Shown: positions 33,301 through 48,300 of the stretch, piece by piece
How the letters are laid out: every line of letters starts with the position of its first letter
Numbering within the stretch: position 1 is the first letter of the stretch
NCBI RefSeq assembly: GCF_963678635.1
Contig: NC_087064.1
Coordinates: forward strand, 2,665,926 to 2,729,925
DNA: 64,000 nt
Direction of reading: 5' to 3'
Source: Symsagittifera roscoffensis
Lineage: Eukaryota > Xenacoelomorpha > Acoela > Convolutidae
Program-made: the position numbers and the translations under genes
Notes under the pieces: model-generated
The model's database searches: none
What the model was told of the DNA's origin: nothing
Seen by the model: the letters and a program-made list of their open reading frames with translations, nothing else

Positions 33301-36300
33301 TCTGTTGTGTGCTGATGGCGATGACTCATTCTTCTCGCCCTCCATGTGAGATGGAGAGTCGGGATTAACAAGTCTACCCATGAAGTAGTCCAGAAGAAGT
33401 TTGCGAATTGACCTCTGCGGTTGAGATGAAAACAGAACGTGCTCAGATGTTCATGGACAAACAAAAGTGTTCATATGAAAGCAAAACCAAAAATTCCTTG
33501 CATGGCACAAAATAAACCAAAATTTTCTGACGCACAAGACAAAGAAGAAAACCCAGTTAGTACCCGACACGCCCATATGTTGTTTTCTTTTTATTTCTGT
33601 AAGAGAGTGACAACTTTTCTTCAATTACGAAATATTGCAATAAAAACTCAAAGGATGAAACATTACTTATTACAGTACAGAATTGCATTATATGTACTTC
33701 TTTTCTGTATCAACTGACCTCGCATTCTTCATTTTCGTGGAGAAGGCTGCGTCTGAAAACTTCTGCGTATGTTTTGTTTGCCCACGTCAGAAGAAAAGTT
33801 TTGCCCATCTTCTTTTCTTTCAACAGATTAACAAAATATGACCTGGAAAATAAAATGAACATCATTTTTCAAGAGTCATAAGAGCCTTTTCTCTTTTTGT
33901 TCCGACCATTTGAAAAATGGGGAGAAACTTGGTATTCGGGTGTGTTATAATTTTTTTTGTTTTCCGCGCTAAATCAGGTACCGCAAACAATCACTGGAAT
34001 AAGTCAAGTGATATGTAATATTGAAGCCTTTTTGGTCGTGAATTGCACGATAATTTAAAATGCTCAAACAACTGTCCCATGTCGAGAAAAAAAGGTTTGC
34101 AGTTTTTGAGATTTAGTCTAATTTCGAGCGAGTAACGCGATCAAGTAACGGCCCTTGGTATGTAAATGTACTTTTTAAAAGACTTTTAAGTTCAAAAATA
34201 TTCATTTTTTATAAAACTAAGGATTAGGTTTTGATGTTTCATATTGGGCTTATTTGGCAAAAAAGTTTCCAAAAAAATAAATTTTGTGCAGAAATTTAGA
34301 AAAAAATTGTAAGAAATTTTTAAAATAATTTTTCTTTGTTTGTGATTCATTTTTTAACTTCAAATGCTGCCGGTTATGCTTAATTCAATATTTTTCTACG
34401 CGATTAATTAGTTCACACTACGCCCTAAAAACGACATTATTTGAAGAAACTTGAAAAAAAAACTATTTTTCTATTTATTTTATGAATATGGTCGGATTAT
34501 TCTGTGAAACTTGCACAACAATTCTTGTTTTTGTTTGAAATTATATCGTTTTTAAGGTTAAAACAATTTTAATTGACAAGAATTTCTATGCAAACGTTTA
34601 AGACAAACATTTCTCAAGTAGGTTGCAATAGTCTCTCAAATGAGCCCAAAATTAGAACTGTTTTTGAACGGTAGACACTTTTTTGATTCCAAAACCGCCA
34701 ATCTTGCCAAATCTTGATTAAAAAATACCAAAAAATTTTGACTCGTGTGTTTTTTGCTGAAAATGATTAGAAAAACATTTCACATTCCTACCTCACTTGT
34801 AGCCACCAATTGAGGGGTAATCTGACAATATTTCTGTGCAGAACACCCTGTGCAGCATACACTTCGTCCACAGCTTCGTCAGAATAAGACAGAAGATCAA
34901 GAAGCTCTATTTCTGAAATCAGCAGCTGATATTGGATCTTCTCTCGAAGAAGAAGAGGCGGATTTTGAGAAAAATTTCATAATTAGAAATATCCGAAAAC
35001 TTTTTTGAACATTTTTTTATAAGTCAGCCAAATACATTTTTTGAGATCTAAAACGCCTAAAAGGCCCAATTTAGGCAACAATTTTTTCGTTGGCATTTTG
35101 GATCTACTTAACAATCTCTCCACCCCCCCCCCCCCCCCCTTTATGGTACCTTAAGAATCTCCAACCCTATAAATAAATACAGTAAATAAACAATAGAGCT
35201 TTAATGGAGGATATGAAGCATTTTCCAAAAAAAGTTGGCTAAAATGCCGGATCTACTGAACAATCTGCACAACTTTCAATAAAGAGGGGAGGGGGATAGA
35301 TTGTTAATTAGATCAAAATGGTCGATTTTTCGACCAATCAGAATGCAGCAAAATCAAAATTCTCAATAAAATTCTATGGAGAATTCTAATTTTGCTGCAT
35401 TCTGACAGGTCGAAAAATCGACCATTTTGATCTAATTAACAATCCCCCCCCCCTTTTCTTGAAAGGGGTGGAGATTGTTAAGTAGACCCGGTATTTTCGA
35501 CAAATTAGGCCGAAAATGTTTTTTTGGGCTTTTTAAGACGGTTTCGGCCAAAAATGAGGCGTTTTTTAGCGCACGCTCCATGTAAAATAGTTTTGAAAAG
35601 ACCCTTTGGGCGGTGAGTGTTTTGAATTCCGCTACTAGTATATTTTTTGGAAGTTTCTCTTTGTCGAACTATTTTTTTGTTAGGCATCGCAGTCAGTTTC
35701 AACTTTATACTTCGCAGTTTCAACTTTATAGAGTTTTTTGAAATATAATAGCTCGCTAGGCGAGAATTTATGAAGTAAGCTACCATCCACGTGACAAACC
35801 TGGGGCTGTGAAGCTTAACTGCAGCCCATTTTATTAGTCCTGGCTTGAAACAAAAGAAAGATCCTCCTATGATACATTTGTACCCCGAACCCCCTTTGTA
35901 ATGGTGGTGGAAGTGAGGGGGGGGGAGGGTACAGAGACCTAAAGTGAAAATGAAAGCTGACCTGAGAGACCAAATTGGCTGACACAGATCAAAGAGCAGA
36001 ATTTCCGGATGACAGATTTGCCGAATCTCTTCTCGGCTTCTCGGATGTGACAGATTTGAATCAGATGATTCACTGATGCGAATTTGTTCACAGGCAAATG
36101 GAATCGCTTCCGCCACAGAAGAGCCTGAAACTCTTTTTTGAGGTTTGAAGTCTTTGATAATTAACTCTGAGAAACATTAATTAGCTCACCAATTCGTCCT
36201 CTATCAATTTATATCATTACCAAGTTTCGCGATACGTTGCACAAACTCCACTAAATTTAAGTTCACGGATCCATCCAGCAAAATTTCTAGTCTTTGCCTC

Positions 36301-39300
36301 AAAGAATAAGGAAAATAGTCATTATACAAAATCTCTAACTCTTTACGAAAAACCACTGTAGTCCCTGATTAGAAATTACTTGCAATTTTTAGTTAATTTC
36401 TGGGTAATTTCGCCTCGCCCTATAATATTCGCATCACTCTCGGGTAATTAGCTGCACGGATAATGGTGAGCCTCGAACACTTGACCTTTCAATTGAGAGC
36501 CAGAAACCTTGCCACTTCCTCGGCGCTCCTCAGAGAATGGAAAGTAAGACCGAAGTGTCTGTTGGCTTGCCTGATTAGCGAGTGAGTTGAGAAGCAACAT
36601 GGTTGGCTGGTTTCTCAGTGAGCGAGTGATGAGTGTCTTCTGATTGTCAGTGAGACTCCTCCCCTTCGACATCATCAGGTCTTCCAGGTACATCTGACAC
36701 GTGTTCAGCGACAACTCACCTGGAAGCTGAAATACACGCAACATTAGAAGCCTAATAACAGAACAGTAGTGTTGCCTAAGTTAAACATATGGTTTTGTAA
36801 ATTAACACAAATTAAGTTACAAATCATATCTTTTTTCCAATCATGCCTCTGTAGATAGCTCATGTTATAGTTCCACCAGCGGATTTAGGGGCGGGGATTA
36901 AGGGGGCGCGGAAAATCCTAGATCCGCCCTTGGTAGGTTCTTACTTTTATTAGAATTTTGTTGGATGTACATTTGCTACTTTGACGGGAGTTTAAAATAA
37001 GATAATTTAAATATTTGCTCTGAATTTTTAAGACTCCTTTGTCACAAAAATCAATCTTAAAAAATTGATGACTGCTTCCGATAGTTTTCAGATAGAAACC
37101 AGAGCGCGGGATTCAAACGCTGGACTGACCTTGAAAAATCTCCAGGATTCCCTTGTCACACATTGTGCTGACGTCATCAATTGAACACACCATTTGTTCA
37201 CAGTAACAATAAAGACCAATTTGGCACAAAACTGTCTCGGCATCCAATTCAAACTCAGCGCAAAGCTCCTATCGTTGCACGTCAAGGCCTCCAATTGGTC
37301 CACGACTACCAAAATCCGAAAGTTGAAGTTAGGTTTCTCCGAGATCGCGATTTGTTCACACAGATTTTGAAACCCGTTCACACATTCAGGCAAACTGCTC
37401 GGTTTAGTGTAATCCATCTTACATAGCTTGGTCAGATTGTGATAAATTGACTCGAGCACGTCGAAAAATGACCGAGATTTATCAGAAGCGCCGCAGAACC
37501 GAGGAATTATATGAAAATCGGGCAAATAAGTGTTCGCATGCTTAACTATCATAGCGGCCATTATTGATTTCCCGGAATTTGAATCTCCAATAATGAAGAA
37601 TGGGAAATGCTCCATCGAATGATCGAACATCATTTGTTCACCTGTTGGATCAAAATCTACGTGATCAACAACATTTTCCACCAATTCCCGTTTTTCTTCA
37701 AAGTTTTCATCAGGAGCTTTGTTCTTTTTGCTGTCTTTGAGTTTCGTGGTGATTTCGCTATCAGTTGTATGCTCGCTGGTTTCATTGAAAGCTCTTGCGG
37801 AACTTTCGACTCTCGATTCTACCTTCTCGCGTGGTTTTTGTCTACGGAGCTTATCTTTCGTATTTCGACGCGATAGCTTCAGGGTTGCTTGTCGGCTGAA
37901 GTTAGGAGTCGACGTCATTTTTTGTCTCGTCAGTCGTGTTCGAGTCGTGCCAGTGCCTCGTGATTGGCTAAGTTGAGTCGACCGAATCCCGGTCGAAGCC
38001 TCGACATAATCTAGCCAATCATCTTCGCCTGAAAGTTCATTCGGGGTCAGAAGAATTTTCCGGTTTTCAACGATCGTGTCGAAAATCCACTCCAGAATTC
38101 CGTCGCGACTCAGACTTTTTAAAGTCAAAGTGTCGACGTGTAGTAGTTGTGCGGAACATTCTAGAAAAAGTGCTTGAAGGGAGTCGCTTTTGAAGAAAGA
38201 CAGAAGTTGTTGTTGGTGGAGTTTGGCGGCCGATATTCTCCTTGTGAGGTCAAGGTAGCTCTGGGTTTGCACGTAGGAGAGATACGTTTTGTGTTGTTTT
38301 TCCTCTGCTGTAATTCCACCTGAAATTGTCCATTATGCCGATGCAATAATTAGCCGATCATGCCGAGAGATTAATAAGCCGATTATGCTGATACCCGTTT
38401 TGACCTCCATAAAAGAAAAATATGCTGGTTATTCAATTGAAAATGGTGATTTGTGGAAAACTCACGGAGTATTTTAATTCTAATTTTTGAAATGCTTGAC
38501 AAATTTCTCATGTTTTTAAAATATATATTCAGAATGTTTGTTTTTGAGTAAATATATCTTGAAACTGCTACAATTCTAACAGTTGAAATTAATACTAATT
38601 TGGTTTTTCGGCGCAGTAAATTACGATTAAGACTATTTATTCACGGGAAAGGACCAACACAAGAGCTGTACAGCTCATCACGGCGAACCGCTGTTGTACC
38701 CCTGTTTAAGAACTACATGCAATTTTTTTGGTTATTTTTCTGGGCTAGGTAATGTTGCTTCACCCTCAAGCAACGAGCACGGATCATGGTGGGCCTCAAA
38801 CATCCGACCTTTCGACTGAGAGGCGGAGACGTAACCACTTCACCACCGCTCCCCCATTTTGATAAAATATATATTGCGCGGCTACCTTGTCGACTGATCA
38901 GCAATGAACCTTTTGCTTCAAGGATAAATTAGGGTCACCTGGCTTCCAAGAAATGGGTTTTCTGTGAATCAATTTGTTCGGCATCTTCATTTTGATCTCC
39001 CTGAAAAGCTTCTCCGCTTTCCTCTGACCTGCTGGAACTACCAGGCCATTGTCAAAGTCCAAATAGTCTCCTAAAAGAAAAACAAAAAATTGTGATTTGA
39101 GGTAAGGCAGCAGTCTAATTATGAGGGGAACAAGTCAAGAACGATTGATTTTTTGAGATCAATACTATAACTGTGACTCGAAACAGTAGTTTGCGTTTGA
39201 TTTAGTTCTGAAATCTGAGAATGTGAGATAAAGTAGCGGCGATTTAGCAAATTTATTTTTTGCAATTTTGGCGCTTATTTTCTTTTTTCAAATACTTTTC

Positions 39301-42300
39301 ACCGTTTTGGATTTTTTTTTGCGTACGCCTTGAATGAAAAGAGTGTTTAAAGCTATAGCGAATAACAAAGGAGCTTTCAGAGCAGATATAAGGACTCCGT
39401 TTTACAGAAATTTTTTTTAAAAGGTTTGATATTTTACTAATTTTACTACTTGCTATATGACTAAAAAGAAGACCTTGTATTGCTTAAAAAAAACTATGCG
39501 CAATCACTCTCAGACTTTTAGGCTCAATTTGCCATTAGCGGTTGTTGAAAATTTAAACAGATTAATTACAAAAAACCAAGAAGAATTCTCTTTTAGGGTA
39601 ACTATCACGTCTTTTGAATGTTTTGCAAACGCCTCCTTCAACACCATAAATCTTTTTTTTCTTGTTTTTTTGATTCTGCCCTGTAGCTGATTTAATTATA
39701 TTTAAACCTAAAGTAAATGGAAGAAAATGAAATCAAAAACATTTTTCCTGGACTGATTCTACTCATTCTCATGTTTCTGAAAAATAAACCATCCATTTTG
39801 TCTTATACTTTTGTGATAAGAGTTCAATTATTATTGCGTTAAAGTTTTAAATTTTAATGCATTAAAATTATAGTTTGGTTTCGAGCAGGAAATTTTGGTG
39901 CAATTATGAAATCGTCGAATGTTTTCCGCTTGAATCTGAGTATGAATGCAAAATTATCAAAAAAAAATTAATTTATTACAATTTAAAAAAAAAAACCCTT
40001 GTTTGTCAAAAACAGAAAATCTAATTTTTAAAGGTTTCAACGCTGTTCAAATAGAGTTAAGTGCTTTTTTTGTGCACAAAGACAAAATGCGGTTTTTTAA
40101 AAAGAAGCCCATACACACCGATAGTTTAAATTTCGCTTCAGGAAACCTAACTAAATTTAATAAAGGTACAATACATAGATAGCTTGACGAAACAGAATCA
40201 AATTTATTGCGGTTATACATATAATCAGTTCTGAATGCCATTTGACTTATTTAATTGACCCGGCCATTGAAAATGGAAAGGCACTTTGTGTTCGGGTGTG
40301 TTTTATTTTATTTTCCAAAAAAATTCCCCGGAGTCGGGAAAAACTGGTATATAATTTTTGTTTTTCATCTAGTTTCGACCGAATAAAGTGATAGGAACTT
40401 GCTAAATTGACAAGAAAATGCTTGTTTTGTAAAATGTGTTCATTTTCTAGTTAAAGTCAATATTTTTGAGTTCAATTTTTCTGTTTCAGCTTTCTAACAC
40501 TATATTTGTAAGCATGCTAAAAGTGAAATTCAATTTTTTTTCTACTCTGATCAATTCATGAAAAATGATCAAGAGTTTTCGAAGCTTTTTGTCTGTAAAA
40601 ACTTAGATTTTTAAAAATTTTGTCGTTCATTATTTCTAATCGTTCATTATTTCTAATGAACAAAAAACGGTCAAATTTTTTTTATTTTATTAACGTACAT
40701 GATCTCAAAAAAATGTAACTAACGCAAATTTTTCTTCATTTACTTTTTTGAAATTGGTAATAGCCAGTTCTAAATTGTAGCATTTAGAAGTAAAAATCAT
40801 TAAATAATTGTACATCAAAACAATCTAAACCATGAAACAAATTAGTTTGCGTAGACAAGTTGATATTTTTTGTATAATTTGATTTTTGAAGTTTTTTTAA
40901 TCCAAATTGTTTTTTTTTTAAATGACTTATAGACTTGGCATTTCAAAACATTCGGAGAGAGGACGAGATATCAATAGCTTTTTCATTTGTTCTAGTTAGA
41001 AATCTAATATGTTGATATGATTTTTTGAATTTTTAGTTTTTGCTGCTTTTTAATTAATTTCCCCATTTATGTACCTGTGCCGCATGTAAGCTTTCAAGTA
41101 TTTATAAGCAGGTTTAGAACTAAATTCAGGGTTGTTGATAAAGTAGAAAATAGAAAAAATGAGGAAAAAACTTGTGTTGTTTTTATTACATAATAATCTA
41201 TTATGATGTGTTTTAATAGGATTCTAATCAATTTAAATCTTTGATTTAAATGGATTATAACGGATTTTAATTGATTGCGTGGTCAATGTATAATTATAAT
41301 CGAATATATTGTCACCTTTTTTGAAGGCGAAAGATGACTTAAAGCGAATAAATTCCATAAATGCGGGTGTGCAGTTTTGCTACTTTGAAAAAAACTCCTC
41401 TGATCAGTTTTTGTCTTTAACTGAATTGATTAGTCGTACATCGTCATTTAAAAAACTTTTTATAGTAAAGGCTTCAATCCGAGATTTAGGTGAGAGCACA
41501 CAGTTTTCACAATATCTCATAAATTTTTGTCAGCATTATTATAGCGCCGTAGGCGGAGATTTAATAAAAAATCCCGTGGACAAAAATCCCGAAGATTTTG
41601 CCAAAAATCCAGTTATGTTTTTTTTTCTAAAAAAATATTGAGTGTAAAAATATAATATTTTAGTGGCGCTGGCTTTGAAAATTTGTATATTTTGGCGCTA
41701 AAGGATCCCAAAGAACGTTTTTAGGATTGTTCGGTTAAAATGTATGTCGTAAAAACAGTACCACATGGCTTCCGGGTGTTGAGAGCGATGATTTCCTAAA
41801 GTGGTTTCACCCCCTTTCTTCTTTCTCCCTAAGCTCGCTTTTTATAAAGTGATAACTGATTAGTGTGAAATCACTGATGATACACAAAAACTGTCTGGAA
41901 GTAAAAAAAACTTAAGGAATTTTACATTTTTGAAAAACGAAGAGAAGTTCATTCCTTCATACCTGCCGCTGGGTCCGAAGTGATGATTTTGTCGAACTTC
42001 CTCGAGTAGATGACGCATTTGTTCTTGGCCTGTCGCTCTTTAAGTACGCGCTCCACAAAAACCTCGAAAACTAAAAGTTGAAAACGAAATAAAAACTCTA
42101 TTTTTTTGTGAGAATTTCAACTTCTTGCTATTGGATATCACTCATAGGAATCAAATTAAGAAGCGCTCATTCGTCTCCAAATAAGCCAAATAAAGATTTC
42201 CAACTTTAGAGTCAAATATAGCAATATAGCAGTCTTAGAGTCCCGAAAAAAAATTACCCCAACAAAAACTGGAGAGAAAATTGTAAATTTTGACTTTTTT

Positions 42301-45300
42301 AAATCTGTTTTGTGCTATATCATTGATAAAAAGCTTATATTATTAGTGATAGTAGCCCATCCAAAACGGAACCTGTATCATTTTCATTTAAAGATTTTAC
42401 TCGATTGATTGGTTCTGAGCAGATGTTCTTTTGTGAGGACATTCTTGCGCACTAGTTCTTTCGTGCCAGCTGTTATCTCGTGAGTCAGATTAGTCCTCGT
42501 AGTTTGCCACAGAGCAGATGCCTGAAATTAGGGTTTCTTTTTAAAACTTAATCCGCTCAAAAATTATCATATCTCAAATTATAAAAATAGTGAAGAAAGT
42601 GTTCAAATATCATTGGTTGAAATTAGTACGCAGTCAAAAGATGCAGTGCAAGGTGCTGATTTAATTTATCTGGGCAAAGCTAATTAAATTTGAAGCTTGA
42701 AATGAGTTTTTTTTTAAACTTGGGTTGACTTGGTTGACATATAATGATAGCAGTAAATCTTTCTTTGAATTTTAGCAAACTAATATGGTGCATTGTATTT
42801 GTTAGTTTGAGCTGAAAACACCGGGTCAATTGCTTAAAAAACTAGTTAGAAGAAAGCCTTTAATATGGCTCAACGAAATTTAATGAGTGCATAATTTCCA
42901 AAAAAAATCTGCAAAGCGTTTAAAAATTGTTATAAGTAAAAAAATTGTTCTTTTCAGTAAAAAGTACAGTTTTTGGGTAAAGTCAACCCAGTATTAAGTT
43001 GCAACTGTTATTTATTTTTTCCGGATAATATAAATCAACACTGTTCACCAATGCGTTCAATTTATAGTGCTGCCATTGTTTTTTTGGGATTTTTTCGGAA
43101 TAAGTGAAACGATTCAAACCCCGTTCGCGAATGCGCGAAAATTACGTCTGCCAATTAAAGTTTAGTATTCATAAACTCGATGAAAATAAGCGACAAAATC
43201 AGTCATTATTGGACAGTTTAATGGACTTTGATTTGTTGAGAGTTTTTGCGCATTCGGTCCTTTACGCATAAGAATAGCGACAAAATAAAATTGAAAAACA
43301 ATTTTTTTCCTATCAAATCGTCAAATAGAAGCATCAGAATTATTAACAGTATCACACAATCACTACATAGACTAGTCTAAGTGGACAATTGCAGGGTCTC
43401 TTTGAGGGGGCGTTCAACAGTGCCGAAGTACAACAGTGCCGAAAAAGGCGGGAAAATTTCAGAATAATTTACACGCATTTTCTAAAGAACGGGAAATTAC
43501 TGGCGCTAATTATCAAAGAAAATCACTCCAATTTTGGAGCCAATATGTCTACAACTGCTAAGTAAACAATTATTTTGGCGCCAAAACGTGTAAGCTGCAA
43601 ATTTTCTCACTCAAAATTTTTAAGTTTCACTTAAGATTGTAAACGAGTGCTGTTTATTTTTTGATTGCCGCACTTAATATTTTGAAATTTGTTCAAATTT
43701 TTGGCACTGTTGAACAAAGTTTTCATTTTCGGTACTGTTGAACAAAGTTTTCAATTTCGGCACTGTTGTGCTTCGGCACTGTTGTACTGCCCCCTTTTTG
43801 ATTACACTTTTTCGAAGTGTCACTGAGTCTTTCTTAAATGGTGAAAAAATGAAACGTTTTACATCAAAATTGGATGAATTTTGCTAAGATAGGCAATACA
43901 ACAAGATAATATATTGTTGGCCAAAACACAGCGGTTCATTTATCAAAATGGCTCTTTTCTCTTACATGTTCCCCGTTTTCTTCACAAACTTTTTATAAAC
44001 TTGAGACCAAACGCACTTTAACTGTCGTTTTATTTGCATTTTGGGAATTTTTCGTAAATAACTGAACGTTCCGGATATCATTTTAGCATTTTTAACAAAA
44101 ATCAATTCAGTTTATAAAAAGTTCTCGTGTTTGTTTTTTATCATTCATGTTGTATAAACGAATCAATTCTTAATTGTTACTTACACCACCAACGGATTTA
44201 AAATAGTTAAAAGCACAATTGGAAAGAGCAATTAGAGAAAAAGTATCACGTTTTAATGTTTTTTTTTCAAATTTGGGCAAGTGTTGTTTGAAAATTGTTT
44301 CCTGTTTGCAAATGTATATGCCATTTTTGCAAAATTTATATGAAAGTGTCAACACTGAATCAGAAAAAAACAGTTCCTTCAAATTACTTTCTTGTTAAGT
44401 TTTTGTTACCAACTCATTTATCAGAAATCATCAGCTTAAGGGTTAATAAATAAGGATACAAGTTTTAGATCGCTATAATAAACTTATTAGAAATAACTTC
44501 ACTCCGATTTTCTATTCTTATTTCAGGGCACGGCATAAATTCGTGGCAGACGCGAAGACTCAGTGTAACGAAAAAAATCCTAGTTTTTATAAAAAGCGAC
44601 AATTTGCACCAAGTGACTATTCTTTTCAAGGGACATGTAGAGGCAAAATTTTTTGAAAAGATCAAAAGAAAGGAGATTAAAGATTTGGAATAGGTATTGG
44701 AAATCGAAATTGTTAGAAAAGCCCTCAAGTTGTTTCCATATAAACTTGAATTTTTAGTACTTTCGAAGCTCAATGAATCGAGAATGGGATGTTTCATAAT
44801 TAGCCACCTTGGCAGCACTTTAACGGTGGTAGTGAGGGCAAGCTTTATTTCCGACACACTTTGTTTTTTTTTATATTTAATTTATGAGTCACGGGGTGGG
44901 CACAACCCATTCCTATCTGGAATGCTTTATGGCATCCGCCAAATGAGTTGGTGTTTTCTTAGTCTTCTTTTTCCCATTTTTAGCAGTCTCCAAATGATTC
45001 CACAGACCAATGGAGATTTTTCTGCCCCTGTGCCCACGTTGATTGAATCTGACGCATGTTATTTTGAATTTATCCACATAGCCCAATATGACGATTCGTC
45101 TTCAGGACAATTTTCACTGCATAAAGCAAAGACACCAGTTTTGAAATCAAGCTCTGAAATGAGAGCCAAAGTAACAAACAGTTTCAGGATTGTGCCTGCT
45201 TTTTTCTTGTCTAGTTAAGGGTGCTAATTCCAGCTCTCGAATTATCCGTTAACCTGCTTGCGCGAACAAAAAAAATCAATTTTTGATAGTGACAATGGCG

Positions 45301-48300
45301 AACACTCTTTAAAAAGCATTCAATGACGTTCTTTCAACATTGAAGTCTCGAACTAATGTCTCTTACCTGGCTGAAGGCCTGAATGTACAGATTTTTTTTT
45401 ACTTTTGTGTCGCCAGAGAAACTAAACAAAGGGGACTATTTGGTCATTCACAACAGCATGGATTATAAATATTTGATTAAATGAAGCCGAGCGTGTTTTG
45501 AATGTTCCATTAGCACGCCAAACTGTGTTTGACTCCGTCTCTAAATTTGAAATCTTCTAATTAGCAATTAGGCTTCCTAATAATTGTCGCAAGCTTTGAA
45601 TAGCCACTTGTTTTGAATTGTCGCTTTTTATTATAAATGCTAGGAGATGTCGCTTGCAACGAGGTGTCGCCTCGCCTGATTTAAAAAAAGAAAAAGTCGA
45701 AGTAAGCTATGAAAATGTTTTTTTTTATTTCTCAATGTTCTAGAAGTTACATCATGTGATGAGCGCAGGAGCTTAAAGAATTCTATTAACAAAATTCTCA
45801 ATAAGAAAATGATTTAGGGAGAAGATTGTTCACCTGGTCCAAATTTTATACCGTTAAGCCAAAAACGTGTGACAGATATCGCTGTGGAAAAGTTTGGCAA
45901 CCCGGAGGAATTGAGCAAAGCTGGAGAAACAGTGTCTAGTGTTAGATGGTGATCAAAATATTAGACATTTGAAGGATTGTCGTCATCACAGATTTCACAG
46001 ATTATTATTTTAGTAAATGGGATAATTTACTTTACTCTAGTTTGTAGTGACAATCTCTGTATTTTGTTTCAAGCTTTTTGCGGACTCACCTTTTTGTCCT
46101 ATTGAGTATAAGGTAATTTTATATTTAATTCTCTCTATTAGTGAAGAATGAAACGATTTGTTTGGAAAAGAATAAAAAACACCGAAAGAACATAATAGGG
46201 GCGCGGTGGTAAAGTGGTTACGTCTCCGCCTCTCAATCGAAAGGTCGGATGTACGAGGCCCACCATGATTCATGCTCGTTGCTTGAGGTTGAAGCAACAT
46301 TACCCTGCCCAAAAATAACCAAAACAATTACACTTAAAATATATCTTAAGCAGGGGCACAACAGCGGTTCGCCGTGATGAGCTGTACAGCTCTTGTGTTG
46401 GTCCTTTCCCGTGGATAAATGGTCTTAATCTGATTTTTAAAAACACCGAAATAAAAGAATTCGAAAAACAACACCGAAATAAGAATTTTATAAAACATCG
46501 CTTTATAAATTGCCGGAATTTTTCAAAAATTGACAAGGTGTTTCTGTTTTCTTAAACTGAAGATTTTAATCCAGGTTATTTTAGCTTAACGGTTTAAGGG
46601 TGAATAGTTTGTTTAGTAATTTTGGCTAGACGCGTACATAGTTGATCTGAAAAGTTGAACTTAGTTGATAAGAGTTCCGAAGAGTTACCTCTGCGACCAC
46701 GTCCGGAGGCAAGTCTGAGTCCAGGGATCTGAAGTTGGAGTATATTTCTGAGATGTCCTTCATCTCGAACACAGGCGGACTGCTCTGGTCGTCCAGGGAG
46801 AACCTGTGAAAAAAAAACATTAAAATAGTAGCGTTTTTAATGGGGATTTAGACAGAATAATCTCATGATTAATGATAGCATCGTTTTTTTTTTCATTGTA
46901 TAGGGGCAGAAGCAGTGATTTTTTCATGCAGGGGGGTTTGGTCAAAATTTTCCAAAAAATTGCCCTAAAACGGCATTTTTGACCTGTTTTTTTTTTACAA
47001 AAAATTGCCTTCGGCGCACAATTTTTGGTCAAAAGTGGGTCTTATACTTTTCTGGGAGCCCCCAGGAGTTTCTTGAAAATCTGCCCCCTCCCCCCTCAAG
47101 AAAACCCTAAATCCGTCCCTGGCGCGTCTCGTGCTTTTGTGAAGCTAAATAGATCGTTTTCCCTGAATATGGTTTGCAAACTGCTGCAAATAGTGCACCG
47201 AATATTTTTGGGACAATCTTATACACGATTTTCAAATAGCCTCAATTTACTATTTTAAAAAATGAAATATCAGATCAGCAAAAGCTTTTAATCTGTAATG
47301 AACCAGAATAATATCATTTTATTTGGCACATATTCTTTTAGCTTGAATCATAAAAACCAGGCATTCTTTGCATGTCACGTGACATTATTGTCTATGACGC
47401 AATCAAGCGGTTGGTAATCAGGTCGTTCTGATAAAACTTTGCGCGTTTCCGAAAGCTTCGCCCCTCTGACTTCATCGAACAAACAAAGTGGGCAGTGTTT
47501 TGTGTGGGCGCAGGTAGAAAAGCAAACTTAGTTTCACCATCGTCAAATTCGGCCCACCTTGTGTGTTATCTAGAGTCAATATTTTCCGAAGCCGATTTCA
47601 GGTTTCGGCCGATCTGCTAAATCATAACAACTTTAGACATCTTACATATTCAGTTGATCGGTGAAATTCAAAGTTGCTCTCTTAAAAATGAAACTCACTC
47701 AAATAATTGTACTTTCAATCGCTGTGTTTTTGGTCGTGTCTGGTAAGTTAACTATTTGACTCAACTTGGAATTTGAATTAGTTTTCTTATTTCTGTGTTC
47801 AGCGATTGATTTTGCTAGTGTTTTAGTTTCGCCGAAAGCGGTTGAATTTTTTGGTACTTTAAAATAGGTTTTTGTTGATAGGAAGAAAAAAATAAAAACT
47901 TTTCGGCAGCAAACAATATTTTTAGCGAAGCCCAAAAGGGCTACCAGACATCATGGCGAAAAGCCAGACCACGACGGCGGAAAGAAACACCACGGTAAAA
48001 ACCCGTCGATGCCTATGATTGGAGGTGGAGCCATGTGCCGAGTACCGCCTCTGGTTCCCGAGGGTTGTGAGCTTCCCAAAAGCGGGATGCCGGAATCGAA
48101 GTCCTGGCGACTCAACAACGGGATCGGAGAACCTTCGATGGCTGTCGAAAGCATGCAGTCGGATCTGGTGAAGCACTTGAACGACAATCTGGACGAGACT
48201 CCCTGTGAGACGAAGTATGACGACGAAGTGAAGGACTTGAAGATGCGAGGTCCACAAGTGACCTTGAAAGTGACCTGTGACGGAGATGACAAACCACACT

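Noticed and set aside
35505-36116. Minus-strand frame starting AEAIPFACEQIR
   Set aside because: Another frame of the same stretch joins exons 12 and 14 in phase and matches the family, so this one is out of frame.
41840-41900. Hammerhead ribozyme core (CTGATGA near 41873 and elsewhere)
   Set aside because: The matching GAAA and stem sequences are absent at each site checked.
44465-44857. Minus-strand 130-codon frame
   Set aside because: No splice or family support; it overlaps the left end of a repeat element.
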